A DNA stretch of 64,000 nucleotides. Origin: Singulisphaera acidiphila DSM 18658. GTDB lineage: Bacteria; Planctomycetota; Planctomycetia; Isosphaerales; Isosphaeraceae. Both the position numbers and the translations under genes were made by a program. Shown here one piece after another: positions 27,701 through 35,123 of this stretch. The stretch is from assembly GCF_000242455.2 (NCBI RefSeq), contig NC_019892.1, positions 8,070,744-8,134,743 of the forward strand, read 5' to 3'. Position 1 is the first letter of the stretch. Each line of letters starts with the position of its first letter. The notes beneath the pieces were generated by a model. That model worked only from the letters and a program-made list of their open reading frames with translations, did not search any database and was not told the DNA's origin.

Positions 27701-28471
27701 CACCTTCGGCAAAGGATAAGGAATGATCGGGGCTTGAGAGTAGTCAGTCCCATAGGTCCGCGGCGATTCCAACGGCACACCTTGGGGCGGCAGCGCGACG
27801 TCGGTGGTGCCTGGCCACCGGGAACGGTCATCCGGAGCGACGTAGAAGACCCGGCCGCCTGTTCCTTCAACATCGGCCAAGATCTCGTGGGTCTCGCTCG
27901 GGTAGTAGGCAGCAGGCTCCGTGGCTGACACTACAGTGGAATCCACGACCGGGGGGAATCTCATGACCCATCGCGTGAAGTTATATCCATAAAGGGCAGG
28001 TTCGTTCGACGCGATGTTCGTATTGACCTGGATCAACCCATCCACACAGACATTATGTACAGTCCCGTCGATGTCCGTGACCGAAACGAGCGTAGGTGGG
28101 GCCCCCAACGCCGGAGCGGGCACCGGTGCAGCGTTACTAATTGCGAACCGCAGACCGTTGGCCGGATTGACCGCGAGGGCGGAGTTGTAGAGTCCGTCAT
28201 TACCATACATGTCCCGCTTGAGGCTATGACCCCGGATCGCCGACTGCGGATTGTCGGTGTCGTCGATCAGTTGCGCGAGGGCATAGTCCATCATCTCCGT
28301 CGATTCGGGCCAGTTCTGCGCCTGCGAGAAATTCCGGGCGTTGATTTTGACTTGGCCGCTGAACGTCGCAAACGTCACGCCGATCAAGGCCAGCAGGCCG
28401 AGCATGCCGAGAACCAGGATCAGGACAACGCCCCGTCGCTGGTTGCGAGTTCTTGGGAAGGTTGCGAACAT
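21731..28471 (-). CDS. Giant GspK-like minor pseudopilin, 2246 residues
   Basis: The N-terminus reads QRRG then VVLILVLGMLGLLALIGVTF: a prepilin cleavage site and hydrophobic helix in which Glu+5 is replaced by Leu, as in GspK proteins. Positionally it is the fifth pseudopilin in G-H-I-J-K order. GspK-like elements recur inside: NGRIPLNTAGN near 530-540, LNEADEMNVYSPQ near 1008, DLEWLYRQQD near 1030, and DRKINLNYPLP near 1162 followed by LVQLSQYVTNIIDFRDPD near 1208-1225. An acidic loop DVDNDGDGNSDS lies at 489-500. The rest is Pro/Thr/Asn-rich, suggesting many extracellular beta domains and linkers. The normal GspK length is about 320. It probably caps the pseudopilus tip; other functions are unknown. 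No internal frameshift was seen. Confidence 0.85.
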   Translation of the reverse strand: MFATFPRTRNQRRGVVLILVLGMLGLLALIGVTFATFSGQVKINARNFSQAQNWPESTEMMDYALAQLIDDTDNPQSAIRGHSLKRDMYGNDGLYNSALAVNPANGLRFAISNAAPVPAPALGAPPTLVSVTDIDGTVHNVCVDGLIQVNTNIASNEPALYGYNFTRWVMRFPPVVDSTVVSATEPAAYYPSETHEILADVEGTGGRVFYVAPDDRSRWPGTTDVALPPQGVPLESPRTYGTDYSQAPIIPYPLPKVYGGTDYQPDADYPPIQNYNYYNYDYVTNLKTATPGQSTLVGLRWRTLNNTTSNLAGTFTLDGRFLHAFNGPGVSGLDQILDPVLGSKIAAVNAPALQNRGMAQYANFRTNGNILTGNINTKDNFLTPFSYGSPSICGMDEDYDACDLENWFLAMQSGDGQVMIPSFHRPGILISDQSVTAPTKNDPLSYYDDWTSQNPFSASKILRPRQADGHSALAFPNLHPDPNGKIQYDVDNDGDGNSDSVWLDLGYPARRNTDGRLFKPLFAFMVIGLNGRIPLNTAGNLQLRSLLGQDPVSTLQHYGVPLLAHASGKGYSPSEVDPTYALQNAFMRGAAGVQLYSPTDNAGGTAGGVVNGAGVYTAGDATNDFTTYANTQWWGNAGVPVSLTQLRNLLAGTRSPGLVKNASGVEVPTSGDSNFVFVNGKVTYLPNGVLDAGDASTTTTTTPIAGRWGEPADQPVALSILPLANAINVAAPPLSGWAPASPIYQYENQVRAGVSGQWTAVAGTLTPRYGDARDDNRNTFDWYPSNTGGGAITTLGENADFLDLSGSLVLPVERLRRFVTPIDVMGDGIVNSLVNPFSTAIGTVTPLLGGDKVGRVAYVKHFRPPGLVMATPPGLDLPAAPLPTTAPAIPTKPIWYPYESGAYWLQGIGKPAPPMNSAPVGVAPTQQVVPVDLTNNLYHGFESYRMPTPPGNIVTLSQFIGGMPSNTFPDPTVAPLNSWAPRFDQSINTLPVINPNAFASSSYPWLASLNEADEMNVYSPQSSDQPFGPSDLEWLYRQQDTDGLSLASRLKDLAPVSFTNPKDGTRRRRLFSIESWEPTNFVWANDNPAGDPQWPLVTETNAPYGNSQFYATANASGANLSLKDATLSTIDYLHGFHADAYDSRMTSPGYTVPRRLPSLAHRDRKINLNYPLPVSNRYDEPVRQKWIRETYQLLKMILPPKAVDTPEELVQLSQYVTNIIDFRDPDCTSTRFVNTDVYYATAATATEPATLAFTPPGGVPNSQLGLPWNGTNNVPPPSYSQLYDNQNSPYVIQYGMEYNPVAITEVLAYTFQYSGAPAPDTPRMWVELVNTLTAPAPAPTATNPAGSDPKACDLKLDGWDFIILPDTPAGRPDPFTGQLPMTTLPPAAPTPPLGVTVSNKKLASIGTTDPGGLTNPIRAITNNAPKAYVIQDAALSSGIETSPPTADATIDLVNNTNLQTATTGNYYWLYLRRPANPFDTSYDPARPNENRVVVDCFRFLYNKTTAVGSGGTVSPTPADGTLYSQRRLQPFRGGHAVPPIPPVVGAVNYCVPAYGYTEQPIKGLSGDTGSHFKGNWTAGASSTGAIYNTLGKAPGEETQNKDDYDWDMMQFNDRDFTSVAELLMVPGCPPGLFTKQFVELAPPIPVNPPTMGGTPPPLPTLFTNPSAKVTAGSTGVPATTSEPHTFPYLMDEFFYTAQSEPSIPGSPIPTMVTWPVPPTGPAPIHQTPNFNATFPIAVAGTLNANFPVVPNYIGGPSGAGWFRMFEFFDVPSPANGSTGLVADGTNYDWARQDLKPGLLNLNLIIDEEVFFAVMSESWLKTLGYVRNFTPPFFSPAQEDIDNMGATRLNVQQLNLSNAAASPPQAVTQVNVNGFPNSTYQMPNQGFMALDPLASYGSTVPIFDNRMKAAFSDFLKLRHGGSGYMFAHQTGHVGDPDGTTTLVASERPFHALSYPNVDYTVMRPAALPPTDSTTYAPWQPAWATLTTAKDGSTAPYPTYVGDPGVKNPYLFTQNNPVSPPPVPARRLFQLPDVWGNPTFYLTAGAINFPAPPGGTDPAVYPGNASNWPSTHVGATVTANFTGDPFVNWQNLNANLANTAVDLSAIPTTVPAGATPPAPYVFVPNFYLGANTTVNPPAPTDRNDNRQHPAFRSDWLHKVTNLTTVRTHQYAVWITVGFFEVTKQGDPTIGNAAPGLAYDHLGQELNIQNGKNVRYRSFFIIDRTRAVGFSPQAPGNFRDCITYRQTIE

Positions 28472-28502
28472 GGGAGGAAGTCCCCTTTCCCTCTCGATTC
28501 GA

Positions 28503-30572
28503 TCACAGCTTGTCGCTGAAATCTTGACGAATTGTCAACGTCTTGACTCGTTCACCCCGGGGGTCGGCCACCCGGATCTGGATCTGAAGCCCGCGTAACG
28601 GCGCCGGGTAAGGCGGCGGATAGGACGGGTAAATCGGCGGCGACCAAGGAGGCCCCACCGGCAGTTTCGTCGTCGGATTGAACCCCCGAGCGGGGACCTG
28701 GGTGTAGTCGGTGGACCAGGTATCCCAGACCCGTCTCAAGCGCACCACGTCTTTGTTGATGTCCCCCACGTTTCCCGTATAGGATTTATAGGGGGCATAC
28801 GGATACGGGGGAGTCGGGTAGAACGGGTTGGGAAATTGCGCATCCATGCGGACGTCATCATAAAGCGGTGGCATACGCCCTTCGTGGGCGAAGGTCTGAG
28901 TCAATGTGTCATACGCGCCGGAGGCCCAATAGACCATGGGCAGGGTTTCCGTGAGGAACTGCGCACCGTTGGCCTGACAGAGATATTTTTCATTAGCCCC
29001 CGGGGGGGCCGTCACGGGTTGGAGTCTCAGGTCGTCACCCCAACCAAGGTCGACGTAGCCAGGGAACGAGTTGTCATAGACCTTGATGTCGAAACTTCTC
29101 ACTCCAGTCATGATCAAATCATCATCCCAACACGCGAGCCAAAGAGCATTCGAGGACGGTGCCGTTCCGGCCCCATCGGTGAACAGTTGAGGAGTCGCCC
29201 GATAAGTGGCGGTCATCGGTGGCAGGAAATTCGCCGCCATGATGGTACTATTGGTGGTGGAGGCAGGATTGGAACTGGCATAGAACGGATGAAGACCGAA
29301 GGGTTGCGAGTAGGCGGAGGTAACCTGGATATTCGGATCGGTCCAGCTTGTCAGCATCGTTTCCCGCCACGTCGGGAATCCCCACCAGGTTTGCGTACCT
29401 GGCACGAAAGTTGCGATTGCCGGCGCCGGGAGACTGTCGCCTGACTCGAGCGGGGAGTGATTAAGCCTCTTGAGCTGATCAAGCATCTCCGCATCGGAGT
29501 TGTTCGGATTCGACCCAAAGGCAGGGTTCGGGTTGGGATCAAGCGAATGAATCCAGCCGGAGCCGCCCAGAGCGCCGGCGATGGAGTCGGGGACCGAATA
29601 CGCCCCCGGAAATACATAGGGGAACGCCAAAGTCTCCTTACTTCCCGCTCCACGATCTGCTGTTGTGGGCTCCCAGAGTAGAGAGTTGGCGGGCATGCCA
29701 TAGTACAACGTCGGGGGATAGTCGGGGACACCGTCTCCCACAATATTCCCCGGCGCTGTTAGGTTCGGATCAGGATTATTGTCATCGGGAATTCCGTCGC
29801 CGCCAGCCACTGCCACTCCCGCGTTGTCGGTGAAGTCGTTGCCGTAACGTTGATAGGCGAACCGGTTCTGACGGTTCGTCAGATCACCAAGCGTGTTGAG
29901 GATGAACGGGGCGGTCGTTGCCCCCACGGCAGATGCAGCGGGACGCGCGGAGAGATTGTTCACGCCTTGCCAACTCGTACTGATCGAGCCGCCGAGGATG
30001 GACGGATTGAAGGTGATCACCCCCGTTGCCCCCGTCGCCTTCCACGTCGCCCACACGGTGTTCACTGCGGTCTGCTTCTCCGGAGCAATCAGAAGCACAC
30101 GACGGTAAAGATTGCCATTGCGGAGGAAGTAGATAATCTCGGCGTACTGGCTCGTCATCAAGACGGGTTGGTTGGGCGAGGTGGTGGTCGCCCCAAGCCA
30201 GATTCGCCCCTTGAAGGGTTGCCCCTCGGGCGCCTTCGCAGTGAACCGCATATAGTCGTCGGTGTCTTCGTTCTGAAGGTCGGCGAACGCGTTCTCGCCA
30301 ACCTCGAAGTAGCCGAGTTGGTCATTGGGGTTGAGCGGCGGGGTCAATTTCGCGGTGATATTGGTCAAGTCCTGGCGGATCGTCATATCGAGTTGGCGGA
30401 GGTCGCCGTCGAGTTGTTGGAACGTTTGGACTCCCGAAAGCGCCCCAGTCGCCGAGGTGAAGATCGTGACGATCATAGACATCATCAGGACCAACAACGC
30501 CACGGCGACGAGCATTTCGACGAGAGTCACGCCTCGGCGGGGCGATTGAGGGCGTGGCAATCGGTTACGCAT
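28503..30572 (-). CDS. GspJ-like pseudopilin, 689 residues
   Basis: Prepilin signal PRRG then VTLVEMLVAVALLVLMMSMI, with Glu at +5, then the N-terminal helix continuing into LSGVQTFQQLDGDLRQLDMT and IRQDLTNITAKL, the GspJ-like region that follows the helix. The soluble part is about three times the usual GspJ length (about 200), with aromatic and Pro/Asn-rich segments and an acidic stretch GGDGIPDDNNPDPN. It starts at 30572, 51 bases after the GspI-like gene, and is followed by the GspK-like gene after 31 bases, so it is clearly in the same operon. It is a minor pseudopilin predicted to be processed by prepilin peptidase and assembled at the tip. The size inflation is unusual. Confidence 0.85.
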   Translation of the reverse strand: MRNRLPRPQSPRRGVTLVEMLVAVALLVLMMSMIVTIFTSATGALSGVQTFQQLDGDLRQLDMTIRQDLTNITAKLTPPLNPNDQLGYFEVGENAFADLQNEDTDDYMRFTAKAPEGQPFKGRIWLGATTTSPNQPVLMTSQYAEIIYFLRNGNLYRRVLLIAPEKQTAVNTVWATWKATGATGVITFNPSILGGSISTSWQGVNNLSARPAASAVGATTAPFILNTLGDLTNRQNRFAYQRYGNDFTDNAGVAVAGGDGIPDDNNPDPNLTAPGNIVGDGVPDYPPTLYYGMPANSLLWEPTTADRGAGSKETLAFPYVFPGAYSVPDSIAGALGGSGWIHSLDPNPNPAFGSNPNNSDAEMLDQLKRLNHSPLESGDSLPAPAIATFVPGTQTWWGFPTWRETMLTSWTDPNIQVTSAYSQPFGLHPFYASSNPASTTNSTIMAANFLPPMTATYRATPQLFTDGAGTAPSSNALWLACWDDDLIMTGVRSFDIKVYDNSFPGYVDLGWGDDLRLQPVTAPPGANEKYLCQANGAQFLTETLPMVYWASGAYDTLTQTFAHEGRMPPLYDDVRMDAQFPNPFYPTPPYPYAPYKSYTGNVGDINKDVVRLRRVWDTWSTDYTQVPARGFNPTTKLPVGPPWSPPIYPSYPPPYPAPLRGLQIQIRVADPRGERVKTLTIRQDFSDKL

Positions 30573-30623
30573 GACGGATCTCTCCCTCGAAGCGGACTTG
30601 CGGGCCGCGGCCGGTGCTAGCGC

Positions 30624-32078
30624 TCAGCGCGTGTAGATCGTCCTGGGAAACACGTTGACGACGTAAGGCGACACCAGGGCCGCGTTGGCGTGGTGGGGCG
30701 AACCACTGGTATCAAGCAGGGTGAATGCCCGCAACGGCGCGTTCACCCACACGGTCATCTCGCGGTAGGTAATCCCATCGGGGTCATTCGTCAGCTTGTC
30801 AGCCGCGGCGCGGACGCTAACGCCGGTTCGCTTGGCGATCTGATACCAGTGGCAACGCTGGTAGGGGAAATAGGCCAGAGCCGGCCGGGTAGTGTCACCA
30901 GTGGCGGGGCTGTCGTATTGTCGGGTCGAAGACACGGTGGCATTCCGCTCGTAGGTCACGTCTGCAATCCACGATCCGGCCCGGATTTCGGGGTCGGGCA
31001 TTGCGGAAGACCAGCGGAGGAGCACCGCCCGATTCGCATTGGCGCCATAGCCGTACGACCCCTTCGTGGGGATCTGGGTCACCTTGCTGGTGTATCCGAA
31101 GATGGCCTCAACTACCGTTTCACCCTCGACAACTCCGTTGACCGGCGCAGTGTGGCCGAAGTAGGTCGGCGTGGTCGTATTGAGAGCGAACGGTCGGTTC
31201 TCGAAAATCACGATATCGCCGCTGAAAACTGCCCCATTCGTGCTGTCCGCCTGCTGCCCCGTGAACATCCATGTGTACTTCCAGTCGTTCTGGAGGGTCG
31301 GCACCCCTGTCTTGTAGACCGCAGGTAGAGTCAGGTCGGGAGCAATCAATTCAGGAACAAGGGGGCTGGCCGTGTTCACGGCCTTGCCCACATCCGTACC
31401 CGACTGGAGAATGACATCCTCGGGCGAGACGAAGATATCGGGGACGTATGCCGAACTTTGCTTCATCCAGGTTGCCAGAGCGTTGTTGTTAAAGTTGGTA
31501 ATCCGCTGAAGGCCATGGGCGCTCGGATCGCTGGTGCCATCGCTGGGGTCAGGCCGGACAAAGCCGATTCCCGAAGCAAACCGGGCCTCCGACGTCGCCC
31601 CGGGATAGACACCAGCCTGATATCGCCAGAGCGGATCGTAAGCCACCGGAAGGCCAGCACCCGGAAAGTAACCCGGCCCATTGATCGGAGCTGCGGTGGG
31701 CGGTCCCTGGCCTCGATAGGCGCCAAAGCCGAGGGTCTTATCCCAAGGGTCCAAGAATTTGCCGCTGGTGTAACCGGGCGTATCCTGAACCCAAGGATCA
31801 TAGGGTCGGGCGGTATATGCCTTCAGCGTGTACCAAGGACTCGAGTTGGAATTCAGAAACGATTGCTTGTTCAGCAAATCCCGGCCCCCGAAATCGGCCG
31901 TGGCTGACTCGGTCAAGGTGGCCGAGCGAGACAGCCGATTCGCATCGCGAAGCCTGAGCAGGCCGAGTGGAAACAAGGTGGCCAGTGAGACCATGCCGAT
32001 GCCCAGGATCAGGATCGAGATCAGGATCTCGGTCAACGTGATGCCCATCCGCTCTCGCGGCGTATGCCGGATCATCAT
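30624..32078 (-). CDS. GspI/PilV-like pseudopilin, 484 residues
   Basis: Prepilin signal ERMG then ITLTEILISILILGIGMVSL, with Glu at +5, followed by ATLFPLGLLRLRDANRLSRS. The GMVSLA(T)LFP pattern resembles GspI/PilV minor pilins, which are usually only about 120-160 residues. The remaining 430 residues are a novel soluble region rich in Tyr, Pro and Thr (for example GKFLDPWDKTLGFGAYRG). The start ATG overlaps the stop of the GspH-like gene by four bases (ATGA), indicating translational coupling. It is the third pseudopilin of the G-H-I-J-K series. Confidence 0.85.
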   Translation of the reverse strand: MMIRHTPRERMGITLTEILISILILGIGMVSLATLFPLGLLRLRDANRLSRSATLTESATADFGGRDLLNKQSFLNSNSSPWYTLKAYTARPYDPWVQDTPGYTSGKFLDPWDKTLGFGAYRGQGPPTAAPINGPGYFPGAGLPVAYDPLWRYQAGVYPGATSEARFASGIGFVRPDPSDGTSDPSAHGLQRITNFNNNALATWMKQSSAYVPDIFVSPEDVILQSGTDVGKAVNTASPLVPELIAPDLTLPAVYKTGVPTLQNDWKYTWMFTGQQADSTNGAVFSGDIVIFENRPFALNTTTPTYFGHTAPVNGVVEGETVVEAIFGYTSKVTQIPTKGSYGYGANANRAVLLRWSSAMPDPEIRAGSWIADVTYERNATVSSTRQYDSPATGDTTRPALAYFPYQRCHWYQIAKRTGVSVRAAADKLTNDPDGITYREMTVWVNAPLRAFTLLDTSGSPHHANAALVSPYVVNVFPRTIYTR

Positions 32079-33718
32079 CGAGCCTCCCTCAATCCCTGTT
32101 GAGCCCGAAGGAACGGATAGCCAACATTAGCAATATTGAAACCTTCGCCCGAAACCGCCGGCGTGGTCGGAGGAACCGGCTCGATCGTGTTCGTGACGAC
32201 GAGGCCGCTCTGGGCGAACATTGTGACGAGGCGGCGATCGGCTTTGAGCACAGGGAATACCGTGTTCGCGCCCGGATAGAACCCACCCTGGGTCGCAGGC
32301 TGCACAACTGATCCGCTGGTCACACCCATTGCGTCCTTGGTCATCGGCAGTTCGTAGAAGACGTAATCGTTTAGCGGCTTGGGATCGTCCGGGTTATGGT
32401 TGGGAACCCCGCTAGTCATCCCCCAGAGCGCACCCCGGGGATACACATCGTTTCGGTCGGTGATCCAAAAGTGAAGGTACGGGGAGGGGTCAGCAGACGT
32501 CGGAGTTGAATACTGCGTCGTGGGAACGAAGAGGCCATTGGGGTTTACCATCACGTCGCAGTTGAGAGAGCCGAGCGAGATCGGGATCCGCGAGCGTTCC
32601 CTCGTGCTGTTCCAGGTCGTCGCATCGATCACCATGCCGGCGGGCAACATCATCTCGCGGGCCCCTTGGCTGGGCACAGGCTGCCGCTGGATGACATAGG
32701 GGACATCCTGGGCACCTTTCTGGTAGTTGACGAAAATCCAATCCGACGAGGGGCTTCCCACGGGAGTGTTCGTCGGGATGTCAAGCAGAGCGTCAGTCGT
32801 GAGCGCACCAACCCACTTCTCGGTCTCCCACTCAGCAAGCTCGTCGATCACACCGTTGGTATTTTGGTCGAATCCATCCCACCCTTCATCAACATATCCG
32901 TCACCATCGTCGTCTTCGCCATTGACCAGGAAGAGGAACTCAGGGGTGGCCGTCGCGAACGGCTTCAGCAGGTCCGGGGTCAACACAGTGCTCGGCGGAG
33001 GATAATAAGCTCGCTTTAAAGGGGAAGTCGCGCCTGGAGGTCCGACGTTGACGAACATCTCGGGATTACCCTTGTTCGTTCCCGTCCCCAAGGGGTGGAC
33101 CGTGCATGGACCAACGACCGTATAAGCCCGCCCGACTCCGCCGATCTTGATCTTGTCGCCGACCCGGACGTTCCAGTACCAGTTCGTCGGCGCGTTGGGC
33201 TGCACAACCGAAGTCGAAAAACCCCCGAGATAGGGGGCTTCCTCAACCATGAGCACCTTCGAAATGGCCGAGGACTCGTAGAAGGGATACGGGTACGTAG
33301 TGCCGTTTGGCTTCGTGTACGCGATAGGGGGGAACGTCGTCGAATTCGGAGTCCCTTTAACGTAATACTGGGGGCCGATCGAGATGCGCCCCTCCGCATA
33401 GTCGCCCGCCGGCTCGATCGGGATGATCCGGTTGTAGCAGAGTTGAAGATTGATCCCCGAGGTCGGATCGTTGATCGTCAGGGTCGGATCGGGCAACAAG
33501 CGGATCCCACGCGGCTCGTTGTACCGGATCGCCGAGTCCCTGGCTCCCACCAAGGCCCCGGTGAAGATCCGTGCGGCATCGGTGACCTGCCGGCCGTTCA
33601 AGCTCGTCACGATCGTTGGGAGCGCGATCAGGGACGCCAGGAGGATAATGGCCAAAACGACCAAGATCTCGACTAGGGTAAAGCCCGACCTCGGATAGTG
33701 CCGTTCCTGAACTCTCAT
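32075..33718 (-). CDS. GspH/FimT-like pseudopilin, 547 residues
   Basis: Prepilin signal PRSG then FTLVEILVVLAIILLASLIA, with Glu at +5. It continues LPTIVTSLNGRQVTDAARIF and TGALVGARDSAIRYNEPRGI, the classical GspH/FimT region (a helix followed by 'ar..Ai...p..v'). Typical GspH is about 150-190 residues. Here an extra 350 residues follow, including an acidic loop NGEDDDGDGYVDEGWDGFDQ and NTNGVIDELAEWE, resembling EF-hand-like calcium loops. GGGAGG lies about 5 bases before the ATG. It is co-transcribed between the GspG-like and GspI-like genes. Confidence 0.87.
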   Translation of the reverse strand: MRVQERHYPRSGFTLVEILVVLAIILLASLIALPTIVTSLNGRQVTDAARIFTGALVGARDSAIRYNEPRGIRLLPDPTLTINDPTSGINLQLCYNRIIPIEPAGDYAEGRISIGPQYYVKGTPNSTTFPPIAYTKPNGTTYPYPFYESSAISKVLMVEEAPYLGGFSTSVVQPNAPTNWYWNVRVGDKIKIGGVGRAYTVVGPCTVHPLGTGTNKGNPEMFVNVGPPGATSPLKRAYYPPPSTVLTPDLLKPFATATPEFLFLVNGEDDDGDGYVDEGWDGFDQNTNGVIDELAEWETEKWVGALTTDALLDIPTNTPVGSPSSDWIFVNYQKGAQDVPYVIQRQPVPSQGAREMMLPAGMVIDATTWNSTRERSRIPISLGSLNCDVMVNPNGLFVPTTQYSTPTSADPSPYLHFWITDRNDVYPRGALWGMTSGVPNHNPDDPKPLNDYVFYELPMTKDAMGVTSGSVVQPATQGGFYPGANTVFPVLKADRRLVTMFAQSGLVVTNTIEPVPPTTPAVSGEGFNIANVGYPFLRAQQGLREAR

Positions 33719-33784
33719 GAAGCCCTCCCTTTCCAGACTATTTCACGAAACGACCTGTTCCGACGTCTGACTCCCTACTCACAC

Positions 33785-34939
33785 TCAGTCGAGCTTGCCA
33801 GCCGAGAAATTCGTGATGTTATCCTTCTCAACCGACCGCGTATTAGGTCCAAGGGTGACTGAAGTTACAGTGGCATTGGCCTGCATGGTCTGGAACGAAT
33901 TTTGCAAATAGCCACTGGTATTCCCATCGACAAAGGGCAACCGGTTATTGCCGTTCGCAAGGTACTGTCCACCGATTCCGAAGCGGCGGTCACGGCCAGC
34001 AGAAATAATCTGGAATGTTTGGCCGTTCTGCCAAGCGGGATATTTCGGAGAGTCCGTGTCAACATCGCCTTTGCCTGCCGCGTTTTGAGTCGGGACCGGA
34101 GGGTCGTTCGTGTATGGATTCGGAGCTGGCGAACCGACAACGATGCTCTGCCCAGCGGGCGGCGTCGCAGCATTAGAGGTCTTGAACGCACCGATCATCG
34201 CCACGCCATCATCATTGAGCTCAGCGAAGTCGACATCACCAGGGTCGTAGCCCGCGCCGCCATAGGCCGAGAAGTAACAATAGAACGGCTGGGTGGAATC
34301 GTAAGAATTCCCCAGGGAATCGAGATAGCCCGGAAACACAGCCCCATTACTCTTGTTGGCTTCCAGGCGAGAGTTGTTGAACTCAAAGAGCGGAACCGTT
34401 CGGTTGGTTGTCAAAATCTCGAATGGGTTGAGAGGATTCTTGGAAAAGCCCGTCATCGACCAACCACCAGTGCTATTCCCTTGGGCAATCCCGCCCAGGA
34501 AAAACACAAGACACTCGGGGCCAGACAGGATGTAACTGACGTCCGTGTCCAGCTTCCCATTACGGTTGAAGTCGTAAAAACCGCCAGGAATCCCCGTCGG
34601 AGCACCTGTGGTGCTCACCGGCATACGCGGCCAAAAGCGCCGGAGATAACTCACCGTTCGTGCGCCGAGAGCACCGGTCGAACTGTAGTTACCATCCTCT
34701 CTGAGGACGATCCGGCTCGGCGGATAAGCACCGTATTTCGAATTGAAATCGGCCAGTGCCTGGGACAACGCCCGAATTTCAGCGGCGACGGCGGCGTCCT
34801 TAGCGGTGCCCACGGCTTGCATCACGGCCGGGACCAACAGGCCGACCAACAGGCCAAGGATCACGATGACGACGAGGAGCTCGATCAGGGTAAAGCCGAG
34901 CCGGTGGTGGTGGGCGGTCGAGCGTGTCCGTCTTCTCAT
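33785..34939 (-). CDS. GspG-like major pseudopilin, 384 residues
   Basis: Prepilin signal HHRLG then FTLIELLVVIVILGLLVGLL, with Glu at +5. It continues with VPAVMQAVGTAKDAAVAAEI and RALSQALADFNSKYGAYPPS; the last part matches the GspG 'al..fk.d.g.YP' region. Regular GspG proteins have about 140 residues. This one adds about 240, with an acidic loop YDFNRNGKLDTD and an NGQTFQIISAGRDRRFG segment near the C-terminus resembling the conserved GspG end (D.. i.S.G.Dg..g). That C-terminal match supports an insertion inside a true GspG fold. Start at the ATG at 34939 with GGAG upstream; an in-frame ATG at 34978 is less likely. It is the first pseudopilin gene after the GspF gene. Confidence 0.88.
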   Translation of the reverse strand: MRRRTRSTAHHHRLGFTLIELLVVIVILGLLVGLLVPAVMQAVGTAKDAAVAAEIRALSQALADFNSKYGAYPPSRIVLREDGNYSSTGALGARTVSYLRRFWPRMPVSTTGAPTGIPGGFYDFNRNGKLDTDVSYILSGPECLVFFLGGIAQGNSTGGWSMTGFSKNPLNPFEILTTNRTVPLFEFNNSRLEANKSNGAVFPGYLDSLGNSYDSTQPFYCYFSAYGGAGYDPGDVDFAELNDDGVAMIGAFKTSNAATPPAGQSIVVGSPAPNPYTNDPPVPTQNAAGKGDVDTDSPKYPAWQNGQTFQIISAGRDRRFGIGGQYLANGNNRLPFVDGNTSGYLQNSFQTMQANATVTSVTLGPNTRSVEKDNITNFSAGKLD

Positions 34940-35123
34940 CGGGTCAGTCTCCAGGTCACGGGGTCGCTTCGATCTCACGTCGTGCCGTCGCTTTTCGTTT
35001 CGACATCACTGGATAAGTCGAATTCATTCCGCCGGTCGGGCCGTACCGAGAGCGCGGGCCGGTGGGCCGAGTCGATCCGTCGGGGTGCGCTCTCGGTTTC
35101 GTGATCGGGCCAGGGGCCGCGGA

